A DNA stretch of 64,000 nucleotides from an uncultured archaeon (lineage in GTDB: Archaea; Thermoplasmatota; Thermoplasmata; Thermoplasmatales; Thermoplasmataceae), in assembly GCA_000965745.1 (NCBI GenBank), contig CP009479.1, positions 816,457 to 880,456 of the forward strand, given 5' to 3'. A model generated the notes under the pieces. The model saw only the letters and a list, made by a program, of their open reading frames with translations. It did no database searches and was not told the DNA's origin. Made by a program: the position numbers and the translations under genes. Below are positions 43,904 through 53,397 of this stretch, piece by piece; position 1 is the stretch's first letter; every line of letters begins with the position of its first letter.

Positions 43904-44755
43904 TTGAGTTCTGCCTCTGACGAATTGTATGAAAAATTCCAGTCGTATCTGACAGGCGAAAGGAAGAGCAGGTACACTGTCAGGCAGTACTCCTACATGG
44001 CAAAGGGATTCCTGTCTTTCCTGAACAAGCCTCTCGCCGCAGTCGATGAGGATGACATAGATGAATACAAGAACCACCTCGTTTCAGTAAAGAACTATTC
44101 CAAGGCCAGCCAGCACCTGGCCATAAATGCCGTGAAGCTCCTTCTCAAGTCGAACAGAATAAACCCGCCTATGAACCTGACAGCTCCAAGAAGGTCAAGA
44201 AAAATGCCGGTTTATCTCTCCCAGAGGGAAGCTTCAGCACTTCTCGAACATTCAAGCGTAGACCATAGAATAAATGCCATCATAAACACTCTTATTTACA
44301 CGGGCATAAGGGTCGGCGAACTTTGTGCTCTCGATCTTGACGACATTGATCTGGACGAGAATATAGTTCGCATCAGGAGCGGGAAGGGGGACAAGGGACG
44401 AATAGTAGTGATTCCAGACGAATGCAAAGCATCTCTTGAAAAACATCTCGAGTACAGGAGACGACTACGCCCTGCAACTAAAGCATTATTTGTGAGCAAC
44501 AAGAGATCGAGATATGACACATCATCAATAGAAAGAATAGTGAGGGAACTTTCCCGGACAGCTGGAATAAAGAAGAAAGTGACACCTCACGTTCTTAGGC
44601 ACACATTCGCAACAACCGTTATGAGAAATGGCGGTGATATACGTTTCATACAGGAGCTTCTGGGTCATGCAAGCGTTGCAACCACCCAGATTTACACCCA
44701 CATAGATGAAAACACACTCAAAGAGATGTATAACAGGCACAGACCGAGATTCTAG
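43904..44755 (+). CDS. xerA: Tyrosine recombinase XerA
   Basis: A 283-aa site-specific recombinase of the archaeal Xer type, resolving chromosome dimers at dif. An N-terminal SAM-like core-binding domain (about 1-95) precedes the catalytic domain. The active-site set is visible: R in GIRVGEL, H-x-x-R in HVLRHTFATT, H in LLGHASVATT and the nucleophile Y in TQIYTHIDE. The Thermoplasma homolog is known to act as a Xer recombinase. TTG 43904 is the start, supported by the TATA box. Not part of the mobile unit, though close to it. Confidence 0.93.
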   Translation: MSSASDELYEKFQSYLTGERKSRYTVRQYSYMAKGFLSFLNKPLAAVDEDDIDEYKNHLVSVKNYSKASQHLAINAVKLLLKSNRINPPMNLTAPRRSRKMPVYLSQREASALLEHSSVDHRINAIINTLIYTGIRVGELCALDLDDIDLDENIVRIRSGKGDKGRIVVIPDECKASLEKHLEYRRRLRPATKALFVSNKRSRYDTSSIERIVRELSRTAGIKKKVTPHVLRHTFATTVMRNGGDIRFIQELLGHASVATTQIYTHIDENTLKEMYNRHRPRF

Positions 44756-45783
44756 TTCTGCCTCTGGATTATATAGTCAGCAAACCATTCAAGAAATCCT
44801 TTGATTTCAGAATTTCCGTCCATCTTCCTCACATAGTCCTTGCTTCTTGAAACGAGTTTTCTCATCACGTCCCTGGAATAATCAAGAGACCCGGTCGATT
44901 TCACCAGTTCCTGGAGCCTTCTGAAATCGTTGTCAGAAACGTTCCCGGATGCAAGGCATTTTCTGATGAACTCCCTTTCACTGTCTCCCGACCTCTCCAT
45001 AGCCTTGATCATGAGAAGGGTCTTCTTTCCCTCGTTAACATCGCCCTTTATCGATTTGCCAGTCTGCTTCTCTTCACCGAAGAGCCCAAGTATGTCATCA
45101 TGAAGCTGAAAGGCAACACCGAGGAGGTAGCCGTAGTGGCTGAGATAGGAGAAGTCCTTCTTAGTCCCGCTTAGCAATGCACCAAGGACAAGCGGACCCT
45201 CAATCGTGTACTTGGCGGTCTTCCAGAGGTGAAGGCGCATCAGGTCGTTCTGGACGAAGGAATCATGGATGGAGGAGTAAACGTCCAGGAGCTGGCCGTA
45301 TCCTGTAGTCTCTATTATTCTGGACAACTCGACACTGGCCTTGAGGGTTTCCTCGCTCCCGAAACCCGCATCAAAAAGCGCCTGGTGGGAATAGCTGTCT
45401 GCAAGGTCTCCTGCAACAATTGCGAGGTTCTCAGACAATCTTTGAGCATCATCATGTGTAAGGTTCAGCCTGTTTCTTATATCCACATGGAAGCTTGGCA
45501 TTCCTCTCCTCAAATCGCTCTGGTCCATGATATCGTCGTGTATAAGGAGATAGGTCTGAGTCAACTCCATAGAAATGGACGCTTTGACTATCTTGTCGTT
45601 CTCATCTGCAAACAGGTTATGGCCAAGTACCATAAGTATGGGCCTCAGCCTTTTGCCGCCTCTCAGGGTGAAATCCCTTATGGTTTCCACAACGGTGGAG
45701 GTAAGGGAATCCCAGTTGCTGGACATCTTATTCCTGAAGAAATCCTCAAGCTGAAGATCGATCTTCTCCTTTGTTCTTAACAT
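44752..45783 (-). CDS. Polyprenyl (geranylgeranyl-type) diphosphate synthase
   Basis: A short-chain trans-prenyl synthase making the precursor for archaeal lipids. The first aspartate motif is LLIHDDIMDQSDLRRG and the second FQLHDDILGLFGEE; GGKRLRPILMVL lies at the start of the core. The product length is not determinable, though GGPP is expected for ether lipids. The open frame begins at 45837, but a TATA element at 45841-45850 would place transcription start near 45818, so ATG 45783 (MLRTKEKID) is preferred. GTG 45804 is possible. Confidence 0.9.
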   Translation of the reverse strand: MLRTKEKIDLQLEDFFRNKMSSNWDSLTSTVVETIRDFTLRGGKRLRPILMVLGHNLFADENDKIVKASISMELTQTYLLIHDDIMDQSDLRRGMPSFHVDIRNRLNLTHDDAQRLSENLAIVAGDLADSYSHQALFDAGFGSEETLKASVELSRIIETTGYGQLLDVYSSIHDSFVQNDLMRLHLWKTAKYTIEGPLVLGALLSGTKKDFSYLSHYGYLLGVAFQLHDDILGLFGEEKQTGKSIKGDVNEGKKTLLMIKAMERSGDSEREFIRKCLASGNVSDNDFRRLQELVKSTGSLDYSRDVMRKLVSRSKDYVRKMDGNSEIKGFLEWFADYIIQRQN

Positions 45784-45840
45784 GAAGGTTTTGTAGTCTT
45801 CCACTTGGATCACTGACTTATGATAGGTGCGTAACATGCC

Positions 45841-45850
45841 TATATATATT
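45841..45850. promoter_or_regulatory. Shared divergent TATA element
   Basis: TATATATATT lies between the divergent prenyl synthase and RNase HII genes and can be read in both directions. Rightward it is about 29 nt upstream of GTG 45874. Leftward it sits before the prenyl synthase leader. Confidence 0.5.
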
Positions 45851-45873
45851 AAGATTCTTTGTAATACGGATTA

Positions 45874-46554
45874 GTGCCAGCACGGCATGAAGCAAGTGTT
45901 TTTATGACATCACAACCAGGCAGGAAAAGTGTGGCCTGCGGGATAGACGAGGCCGGACGCGGCCCTGTATTAGGGCCTATGGTGATATCTCTGGTCTGTG
46001 CTGATGCGGATGTACTGCGGGAACTCAGGGTGCGGGATTCCAAGACGCTGTCAAGGAGCAGAAGGGAAACACTTTACACCAGAATCCTAAGCGTGGCGAA
46101 CAGGGTTGAGCACACAATCATCTCAGTTGAGGAGATAAATGACCTGATGAATGAGAAGACACTCAACGAAATAGAGCTGCAATTTGCCGTAAAGCTCGCT
46201 GGACTAGCGGATGGTGAGATAGTTGTCGACTGCTTTGATGTCAATGAGAACAGGGCATCAGAAAGAATGTCGCGCGAATCCGGGAAAACAGTAAGGTGCA
46301 TCCACAAAGCTGACAGGGATTACCCTGCAGTTTCAGCAGCCTCCATAGTTTCAAAGGTGATCAGGGACAGGGAGATTGACAGGATCAAGGAAAAGTATGG
46401 AGAGATCGGCTCCGGCTACCCGGCCGATCCTGTTACAAGGGATTTCATAGAGAGGGCAATGACCCAAGGGCTCGACATAAGCCAGATAATAAGGACCCAC
46501 TGGGACACAGTAAGGCAGATCCGGGAAAAAGTCCGAACCTCAAAACTGTACTGA
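45874..46554 (+). CDS. rnhB: Ribonuclease HII
   Basis: Cleaves RNA in RNA-DNA hybrids at ribonucleotides. The catalytic motif ACGIDEAGRGPVLGPMV supplies the first Asp-Glu pair; VRDSKTLSRSRR follows. The later acidic residues are in GEIVVDCFDVNE and KADRDYPAVSAASIVSKVIRD. GTG 45874 gives 226 aa and fits a leaderless start relative to the TATA element; ATG 45904 (MTSQPGRKS) is the alternative. Confidence 0.93.
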   Translation: MPARHEASVFMTSQPGRKSVACGIDEAGRGPVLGPMVISLVCADADVLRELRVRDSKTLSRSRRETLYTRILSVANRVEHTIISVEEINDLMNEKTLNEIELQFAVKLAGLADGEIVVDCFDVNENRASERMSRESGKTVRCIHKADRDYPAVSAASIVSKVIRDREIDRIKEKYGEIGSGYPADPVTRDFIERAMTQGLDISQIIRTHWDTVRQIREKVRTSKLY

Positions 46555-46598
46555 CTGTTTGATCAACATTAGCTTAGTACTATAGTTAAAATTAAAAT

Positions 46599-46649
46599 AT
46601 GGCGTACGACTGCGAGAAATGTGCCAAGCAATTTCCAACCTACAGATAA
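46599..46649 (+). other. Tiny upstream frame with a C2H2-finger-like start
   Basis: ATG 46599 opens a 16-codon frame reading MAYDCEKCAKQFPTYR then TAA. Y-x-C-x-x-C-x-K-x-F is the first half of a classic C2H2 zinc finger. The histidine half is missing after the stop. It overlaps the GTG start (46621) of the TPR gene in another frame and ends eight bases before its ATG 46657. It could be a leader peptide or a truncated finger; expression is unknown. Confidence 0.35.
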
Positions 46650-47319
46650 AGATGAAATGGCAGATGACTACAATGAAAGGGGCATTTCATATTTCAACCT
46701 GAAAAAGTACCCTGAAGCTATCGAGCAGTTCACAAAAGCCATAAAGGTAGTTAACAACGAACCTGACTATTATTTCAACAGGGGACTGGCCTATTATTCC
46801 ATGAAGATACTTGACCAGGCGATCAAGGACTACCAGAAATCCGTCGAGATATATCCCGATCACGCAGATTATTACAATGCACTAGGAGCTGCACTGGAGG
46901 ATGCCGGAAGGCTCGAAGAGGCACTGGAGCAGTTCAACAAGGCCATAAAGCTTGAGGGAGATGTTCCCGATTACTACTACAACAGGGGAAACCTCTACTG
47001 GAAAATGGACAATATGGAAGACGCCCTCAAGGATTTCAACAAGTGTGTCAGGCTGAACTCAACCGACCAGATATTCATATACAGAAGGCACGAGCTGCTT
47101 GTTGCAATGGAAAGGTATGATCAGGCGCTTGCAGACCTGGATGAGGCTCTGAAACTGGTTCCTGAGAATTACAATTACTATATTGCAAAATCTGAAATTT
47201 ATGAAAAAATGGCCAAGTACAAGGACGCGGTAAGAGAGATAGAGGAAGCCCAGAAGTTCCTGCCTGAGCCTGAGGCCCTGTCTCCAAAAAAGGCTGAGCT
47301 TGAAGAAAAAATGGAGTAA
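46621..47319 (+). CDS. TPR-repeat protein
   Basis: A 232-aa protein made of about six tetratricopeptide repeats. Repeat cores are visible as ERGISYFNLKKYPEAIEQFT, NRGLAYYSMKILDQAIKDY, ALGAALEDAGRLEEALEQFN, NRGNLYWKMDNMEDALKDFN and AMERYDQALADLDEALKLV. TPR superhelices bind partner proteins; the partner is unknown. GTG 46621 starts the open frame; ATG 46657 (MADDYNERG) begins exactly at the first repeat and may be the true start. Confidence 0.88.
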   Translation: MPSNFQPTDKDEMADDYNERGISYFNLKKYPEAIEQFTKAIKVVNNEPDYYFNRGLAYYSMKILDQAIKDYQKSVEIYPDHADYYNALGAALEDAGRLEEALEQFNKAIKLEGDVPDYYYNRGNLYWKMDNMEDALKDFNKCVRLNSTDQIFIYRRHELLVAMERYDQALADLDEALKLVPENYNYYIAKSEIYEKMAKYKDAVREIEEAQKFLPEPEALSPKKAELEEKME

Positions 47320-47344
47320 TGCCTGCAGGCATTCCCATCGGTCT

Positions 47345-48297
47345 CTAATTTTTCCAATCTAGTAATACTGAAGTCCTGCTGTCATAAAGAAGAGGGGTAA
47401 CCTTGCCCTCAATCACGAAATTCTTTGCGTCCGCAGTTTCAGAAATTTCCCTGATCTCAGGATACTTTGAGATCATCACCCACAATTTGTCCGGGATCGT
47501 AACCATTATCTGGTTGCCCTTAAGTATGTGGGGAATCTCGACTTTTCCAATACTTTCCTTTATGAGATCCAGCTCAGTCTGCCCGCTCTCCCCGGATTGC
47601 CCAAGGAGGAGCCTTAAGACACTGTTTGATATCAGTAGAAGTGGTGTGGACACATAACCTGCTCAAATCAGTTTTTCCTTGGTTTTGAAAACGTCCTCAA
47701 GTACCTGTCCTGACTTCGACCGGTCTCCGGGTTTCATCTTTTCTGATCTCTTGCCGTGGGACAGTTCGTGATCGGTTAGAAGTTCATTTCCGAGAAGCAA
47801 TTCAAATTTTCTGACGTTTTCTTTTTCCTCCTCTTTCATGTACGCCTCGACACCGCCTTTTCTCAATGAAAAATCGTGAACAAATCGCTTTAATGGAAGA
47901 ATTCTCTTCTCATCCTCAGGAGGGGGAATTCCGTTTCCTGACCACTCACTCTACAAACCTGAAACTCTTGAAGGGGCAGCATTTTACCCTCATTATTTCC
48001 CATCTTGGAATCACCTCTTGGGATGGCTCCGAATCCTTCCGGAGCATCTCCCGTTGACAGCAGGCCGGACGCCTCGTCCCACCCTTCTTTCATCTTCCCG
48101 AACTCTTCAGGTTCGTGCTCATAAAGGAGCCTCATAAACTCGCCAAAGTGCGTTATCTCTTCCTTCGCTATGTCTTCATGGGCCTTCTTGAATGCCCCGT
48201 CCGGAATAAGGCTGGACTGCTGTTCATAGAAGTTAATGGCGTCTAGCTCTGCAGCAAGCGCAAGCCTTATGGAGCGCGTAATTTCTTCAGGGCTCAT
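47345..48297 (-). pseudogene. Broken ferritin-like/encapsulin fusion gene
   Basis: The first part (48297 down to about 48010) encodes an encapsulated-ferritin domain with ligands E17 and the E47-x-x-H50 motif (AKEEITHFGEF), the spacing known for EncFtn. The fusion order resembles Pyrococcus encapsulin. The shell part is broken. Restoring one base in the 5-base C/G run at 47922-47926 joins the first frame to EDEKRILPLKRFVHDFSL and onwards. An in-frame TGA at 47663-47665 then splits off the C-terminal shell domain (GKVEIPHILKGNQIMVTIPD, and DAKNFVIEGKVTPLLYDSR), which aligns with the end of HK97-type encapsulins. Restored length is about 317 aa. Encapsulin identity is by remembered family alignment. 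Confidence 0.72.
47890..48297 (-). CDS. Encapsulated-ferritin-like domain (intact part of the broken fusion)
   Basis: This frame of 135 aa still encodes a complete ferritin-like helical hairpin (residues about 4-75: LALAAELDAINFYEQQ, AKEEITHFGEFMRLLYEHEP). The predicted ferroxidase ligands E17, E47 and H50 are retained. The remaining residues run into the shell-protein N-terminus and end after the frameshift. A ribosome-like GAGGTGATTCC precedes an internal ATG near residue 99, where a separate shell gene could once have started. If expressed, the ferritin part may be functional without a shell. Confidence 0.6.
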   Translation of the reverse strand: MSPEEITRSIRLALAAELDAINFYEQQSSLIPDGAFKKAHEDIAKEEITHFGEFMRLLYEHEPEEFGKMKEGWDEASGLLSTGDAPEGFGAIPRGDSKMGNNEGKMLPLQEFQVCRVSGQETEFPLLRMRREFFH

Positions 48298-48510
48298 CTT
48301 TTCCTTTCTTGAAAGCTCACTCGGATCCTTAGAATAACACCAACAACCACATTTTCATAATCTTAATTCGTATTAACGGTCTTCGGACAGCCTGATTATG
48401 GCACAAAACAGCTACCTTTATCCCAATGGGTGGTTTGAAGTTCTCCAGCCAAATTCACGCAGGAATTACGATATAAATTTATAACTGCATAGTTTACTAA
48501 AATTGATATT

Positions 48511-50373
48511 TTGAACATTCCTTACGAACTCAGAGATTACCAGAAGAAAACCATAGATTTCATCACAAGGTCAATTTCAAGCAACGTTGGCGCAGCCGTA
48601 GAATCGCCCACGGGATCCGGAAAGACACTCATGGGCCTGATCTCAGCAATGAAATATGTTGAGTCAAACCCCGGTTGCAAGATCCTTTATCTTACGCGGA
48701 CAAACTCTCAGCAGGAACAGGTTATAACGGAACTCAGGGAGATCAACCGCACCTTCAGAATAAAAGCGCTCCCATTTCAGGGCCGTGGAAATTTGTGCAC
48801 ACTCTATCATGAAATTGAAGGAAATGATGAATTCAATTCCGAAAGTCTTTCAAAGTTCTGCTCTGCCAGGAAAAAGAAGGTCATGGCAGGAAACCAGAAG
48901 GCATGCAGGTTCTTCAATGAGAAGGTGAAGTCCGAGGAAACTTCAGAGAAGATATTTTCAGAACTTCCGACTGCAGAGCAGCTTTACAGGTACGGGATTA
49001 AGAACGTCGTCTGCCCGTACGAGTCCCTGAAGTCGGCGATGACAAAGTCAGATGTCGTGGTGGCCCCATATGCATTTTTCCTTAATGTTCCAGTGGCCGA
49101 GAGGTTCCTTAACCACTGGGGCGTAACGAGAGACAATCTTGTAGTGGTTATGGATGAAGCACATAATCTTCCTGATCTGGCTAGGGAGGTTTCATCGTTT
49201 GAAATATCAGTCAACCAGATAAACATGGCAGAAAAGGAAGCGGTCGAGTTCGGGGACATAGAGCTTATGCCAAGGGTACGCGCATCAGACTTCACGGAGA
49301 TGATCAGGTCAGGCATGCTCAGCCTCGTTGATGACAGGCTCGAAGGAAGGGAAGATACGCGAATCAGATTTGACGAGTTCAGGGAGTATGTAATGATGAC
49401 AAACTCCGTGAACAGTGAAAAATTCAGGAATCTTATTGTGTATCTCAGCATCCTCGGCGAAGATATCCTGTCCAAGAAAGAGAACGAGGGGAAAGTTCCA
49501 AGGTCAAGGGTAAACGCCCTTGCGGAGCGACTGCAGATGTGGGAGGACGTGGACGACGATCGCTATGTTGCTATCCTCTCTAACAGAAAAAACGGCTCTA
49601 TTGAAGCGTTCTGCCTTGACCCCTCCCTGATCCTCTCTCCCCTGAAGGAGTCCAAGACCATACACATGTCAGGAACGCTTGAACCGGTTGAGATATACAA
49701 GAATGTGACTGGGTTCCAGTCCATAAAGCACAGATCAATCCCTTACATGTTCCCCGACGAGAGAAGGTCTGTGATTTACTATGAAGGTGTTACTACCAAA
49801 TTTGACGAGTTTGACCGCAATGAGGTGACAAAGATGAGAGACCTCATCTCGGAGCTTGTCAATACAGTAAAGAGGAACAGCATCGTATTCTTCCCTTCGT
49901 ACAGCACTCTCGACAAAGTGGCAGAAGCTGGATTCGATTTCCCGTACCTATCGGAGAAGAGGGGATCATCCCAGGTGGAGTCCATGGACATGGTAAGGAA
50001 ATTCAGGAAAGGTGGAAAGCCGATTCTTGCTGTTGCAGGAGGGAAACTGTCAGAAGGAATGAATTTCCCGGGGAAGGAACTGGAAATGGTAATAATTGCA
50101 GGGATACCTTATCCCAGGCCCGATGCCCGTCAACGTTCAGTCTACGGCTACTATGAACATCTCTACAGGAGAGGGTGGGAATATTCTGTCACTTTCCCCA
50201 CGCTTATCAAGCTGAAACAGGAAATAGGGCGCCTTATAAGGACTGAGGAAGACACTGGCATGGCGGTCATACTGGATAAGCGAGCCTCGTATTTCAGGAG
50301 CTACATACCGTTCATGATGCTCAGTGAAGATCCTGTACGAGACGCATTCAAATTTTTTAACAGATTCGAATAG
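48511..50373 (+). CDS. XPD/Rad3 DNA helicase
   Basis: A 620-aa 5'-3' Fe-S helicase of superfamily 2, for nucleotide-excision repair. The Walker A motif is VESPTGSGKTLMGL, the DEAH box VVVMDEAHNLPDLAREV. The four Fe-S cysteines are in NLCTLYHEI, KFCSARKK, KACRFFNE and VVCPYESLK. The late motifs GGKLSEGMNFPGKELEMVII and QEIGRLIRTEEDTG are typical of XPD. The Thermoplasma XPD is a model enzyme. The start is TTG 48511 (MNIPYELRDYQ), preceded by A/T-rich GATATAAATTTATA. Confidence 0.95.
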   Translation: MNIPYELRDYQKKTIDFITRSISSNVGAAVESPTGSGKTLMGLISAMKYVESNPGCKILYLTRTNSQQEQVITELREINRTFRIKALPFQGRGNLCTLYHEIEGNDEFNSESLSKFCSARKKKVMAGNQKACRFFNEKVKSEETSEKIFSELPTAEQLYRYGIKNVVCPYESLKSAMTKSDVVVAPYAFFLNVPVAERFLNHWGVTRDNLVVVMDEAHNLPDLAREVSSFEISVNQINMAEKEAVEFGDIELMPRVRASDFTEMIRSGMLSLVDDRLEGREDTRIRFDEFREYVMMTNSVNSEKFRNLIVYLSILGEDILSKKENEGKVPRSRVNALAERLQMWEDVDDDRYVAILSNRKNGSIEAFCLDPSLILSPLKESKTIHMSGTLEPVEIYKNVTGFQSIKHRSIPYMFPDERRSVIYYEGVTTKFDEFDRNEVTKMRDLISELVNTVKRNSIVFFPSYSTLDKVAEAGFDFPYLSEKRGSSQVESMDMVRKFRKGGKPILAVAGGKLSEGMNFPGKELEMVIIAGIPYPRPDARQRSVYGYYEHLYRRGWEYSVTFPTLIKLKQEIGRLIRTEEDTGMAVILDKRASYFRSYIPFMMLSEDPVRDAFKFFNRFE

Positions 50374-51464
50374 TGCAGTATTAGGTGTTATCATAGGTAT
50401 AATAGCTGGACTGGGCTCACTTGCTCTTTACTACGCAATAGAAATGGTGACAAATCTGTTTTTCACAGGAGTGGACTGGCCTGACTCTCCCCGATCCTGG
50501 AGGTGAGGGAGGTTCCCTTAACTGCTCTTTCGGGCACTATGGGAGACTGTTAATACCGGTTTCAACAGTTGCCGGAGGCCTGATCTCTGCTTTCACTGTA
50601 TACCGGTTCGCCCCGGAGACAGAGGGCCATGGGACAGACGCGGCAATAGCAGCTGTCCACAGGAGCACCAAGATCAAACCCCAGATACCGAGTGTAAAGC
50701 TTCTGTCATCAGCAGTCACCATAGGGACCGGCGGAAGTGGAGGAAAGGAAGGCCCTGCCGCCCTGATTGCTTCCGGATACGGCTCTTTTGTTGCAGATGT
50801 TTTCCACATGAGCGATCATGACTGAAGAATTGCCATGGCTGCAGGCATAGGTGCTGGCATTGGCAGCACTTTCCTTGCCCCTTTCGGTGGAGCCTTGCTC
50901 AGCACAGAAATACTCTACAAACAGGATTTTGAAGCTGAAGCACTGATTCCTTCACCACAGCCATCGCATACTTTGTTTCAGGCACTGGCAACACCATTTA
51001 CAGGGCACAGTATCTGAACAGGGCTGCCTCTCCTGCGCACAGGCTGGAATACCCGAAGCCGGTAATGGAGGAAGTAGCCGTCTATGATGCAATGGAAAGG
51101 AATTATGGAAGAGTCTCACCAGAAATGGGTATGAGGGAAGCCCTCATCATTCTTCATTCCACCAGGACCAAGGGTGTTGTGGTTAAGAGAGATGGGGAGC
51201 TTGAGGGATACCTCTCCCTTGAAGACGATAAATATGGCATGGATCTCTACGGCATCTCAGTAAGCGACATCACGTCAAGGGACCCACTGACCATTTCCAA
51301 GGATGAAAACATAAACGTGTCATTGAATCTGCTGACAAAATCCACTTCCGGAAAGCTTATCGTAGTGGAAGAAGACCTTCCAGGGAACTCTCGTGTTTGG
51401 GGACGTTGCAGAAGCATACAACAGGGAGATCAGACTGATCAAGTCCAGGCTCATGGCGGAATAG
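50366..51464 (+). pseudogene. ClC chloride channel-CBS gene, decayed
   Basis: Fragments in several frames restore a ClC channel with a CBS-domain tail. The first helix reads VLGVIIGIIAGLGSLALYYA; after a frameshift comes LTLPDPGGEGGSLNCSFG, then the selectivity-filter region GTGGSGGKEGPAALIASGYG. An in-frame TGA interrupts SDHD-RIAMAAGIGAGIGS, where CGA to TGA is the likely change. FGGALLSTEILYKQDFEAEA follows, then another frameshift. The second half of the channel is largely deleted, fusing directly to the CBS domain (SPAHRLEYPKPVMEEV, 51065 onwards). A last frameshift near 51380 alters the C-terminus; the restored end is TAG 51462-51464. Confidence 0.85.
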
Positions 51465-51549
51465 TCGCGAATATGCAATAATATGGCGCCGTTTTGCCAA
51501 AAATGGCAAAATAGTAATACCTTGAATTGCAATATGAAAGAATACTGTA

Positions 51550-52008
51550 ATGGCACTGAAGAGCGAGGATATTGGCAAGATCAGGAACGCTGAAATCTCA
51601 GATATCGAGAGAGTGGTTGAAATTGCAAACTCGTCTCTTACTGAGTATTACACCACAAATCTGATGATGGATCTGTATCATTCCTGGAGGGATGCCTTCA
51701 TGGTTTACACCCTCAACGATCGCATCATAGGTTTCATAGCAGGGGGAAAATTCTCAAGGACTGAGGCACGCATACTTCTCCTTGCGGTTGAAGAAAAGTT
51801 CAGGCATCTGGGAATCGGTAAAGCCTTGATGAATGATTTCATTGATTTGTGCAGGATGCACAACATAATGAGTATAAGGCTTGAGGTGAGGACCGACAAC
51901 ACAGAAGCAATTCATTTCTACCAGAAATACGGGTTCTCCACTATATCCACAATAAGGGCCTACTACAGTGACTCATCAGACGCCTATCTTATGTGGAAAT
52001 TAATATAA
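51550..52008 (+). CDS. GNAT acetyltransferase, RimI/NatA-type
   Basis: A 152-aa N-acetyltransferase resembling the archaeal N-terminal amino-acid acetylase (Ard1/RimI). Acetyl-CoA binding motif A is LAVEEKFRHLGIGKALMNDF, with motif B EVRTDNTEAIHFYQKYGFS. The C-terminal YYSDSSDAYLMWKLI is also typical. ATG 51550 follows the ClC remnant; the convergent gene is MAT, nine bases beyond the stop. Confidence 0.9.
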   Translation: MALKSEDIGKIRNAEISDIERVVEIANSSLTEYYTTNLMMDLYHSWRDAFMVYTLNDRIIGFIAGGKFSRTEARILLLAVEEKFRHLGIGKALMNDFIDLCRMHNIMSIRLEVRTDNTEAIHFYQKYGFSTISTIRAYYSDSSDAYLMWKLI

Positions 52009-52017
52009 AAAAGGGAT

Positions 52018-53220
52018 TTAGAATACAGACAGCTTGCCGTCAACAAACATCTGTGTGAGGTCTGTTATGTGTGCAAGTCTTTCATCTGCAATTCTTCTTA
52101 TGTTGTTCTTGTGCTTTGACTCGTCCACGCCATCTGCATATATTGCATGAATGCTTGCCACGTGCGGGTCATCGATCGGCCTTCCGATCTGGGACACGAT
52201 CCTGACAAGAACCTCTTCCACATCATTGCCTGTTTCCTTGACAATGTCCTGTGCTATTAGGTTTGAAAGAACATTGTAGAGCTTTCCGACGTGTGTTACA
52301 GGATTCTTTCCTGCAGCGGCTTCCATACTCATCGCTCTGTATGGCGTGATAATGCCGTTTACTCTGTTTCCTCTTCCAACTGACCCGTCATCCCCGTTCT
52401 CCATGGAAAGGCCAGTGACTGTGAGATAGGTCGCCGATTTTTCATCGCCCTCTTCATCCGCTGTGTTAACGAATACATTTACATCCTTGTCCGTGAACTT
52501 GACAGCATTGTCTTTCACCATGTTCATGAGCTCTTCCTTGATGGAGAAATACTCTTTTCTGTCCTTGACGTATTTGTCCACATAAGCTGCAGCTATGGTC
52601 AGGTTTATTGTATCTTTCTGCCTGAACCCCATTACCTTCACATCGTATCCAATCGCGGGCAACTTGCTCTTAAGGGCCCCATTCACATAGTTTTCGGTTT
52701 CAAGGACAAGCCTCTCTGTATCACTGTAGGGCGCGAAACCGACGCCGAATGAAGTATCATTTGCCCTCAGCTTTGAAGTGTCATACACATCAATAAGATC
52801 TATTGAGCCGTGGCCAATTCTGGAATCTATCATTATGTCGGAGTCAAGGTCAAGGTGCTTGAAATTGGAAGAAAGGTAGCTCTTGGTTGCTTTTATTGCA
52901 AGAGACTTGAAAGGTATCCTGTCCTTCCCGACTGTTGTAGTAGCCCTACCGCTCAACAGAATATATGTCGGCTCAAGAACAACACCGCCGCCAAACTTAG
53001 GTGCTGACTGACCTCCCACGACCTCTACCTGGTCTGTGTTATGGTGAAGTATCCTTCCATATTCTTTGAGGTAATATTTGCTGAGTTCTCTGCTTACTGC
53101 TTCTGCAATGCCATCAGAGACACTATCCGGGTGACCTTTTCCCTTTCTTTCTACTATTTCGACCTCTTTTTTCGCTGTTGGAATCTGACACAGTGTTTCT
53201 ACTGAAATGTTTCTAGCCAT
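52018..53220 (-). CDS. Archaeal S-adenosylmethionine synthetase
   Basis: Makes S-adenosylmethionine from ATP and methionine; archaeal-type MAT (COG1812), unlike bacterial MetK in sequence. The protein has [20 protein letters not shown] near the N-terminus, [20 protein letters not shown], and [20 protein letters not shown] late. ATG 53220 gives 400 aa; an in-frame start seven codons earlier is possible (53241). It is upstream-flanked by the zinc-ribbon gene on the same strand. Confidence 0.95.
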   Translation of the reverse strand: MARNISVETLCQIPTAKKEVEIVERKGKGHPDSVSDGIAEAVSRELSKYYLKEYGRILHHNTDQVEVVGGQSAPKFGGGVVLEPTYILLSGRATTTVGKDRIPFKSLAIKATKSYLSSNFKHLDLDSDIMIDSRIGHGSIDLIDVYDTSKLRANDTSFGVGFAPYSDTERLVLETENYVNGALKSKLPAIGYDVKVMGFRQKDTINLTIAAAYVDKYVKDRKEYFSIKEELMNMVKDNAVKFTDKDVNVFVNTADEEGDEKSATYLTVTGLSMENGDDGSVGRGNRVNGIITPYRAMSMEAAAGKNPVTHVGKLYNVLSNLIAQDIVKETGNDVEEVLVRIVSQIGRPIDDPHVASIHAIYADGVDESKHKNNIRRIADERLAHITDLTQMFVDGKLSVF

Positions 53221-53397
53221 TGTGCTTCCTCTTCCGTTCATATTTAAAGAATATTAAATCTTTTGTTGTCGTCTTTGTGAAAATTACCCATATCATAAAA
53301 ATATTACTAATGGTAATACAATGTGTGACAAGGTCTTTCAAGCAGTGTGTCCGGTAATAATTACAGTATTATTCAGGAGAATATTGCCCGGGCATTA

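Noticed and set aside
43820-43904. XerA gene close to the mobile unit, considered as an integrase of a larger island
   Set aside because: The protein has the archaeal chromosomal XerA layout, core genes surround it, and no att-like repeats were seen.
47663-47866. 67-aa minus-strand frame as an independent gene
   Set aside because: It is in the same frame as the following 102-aa frame across a single TGA and aligns as the middle of the broken encapsulin shell, so it is treated as part of that pseudogene.
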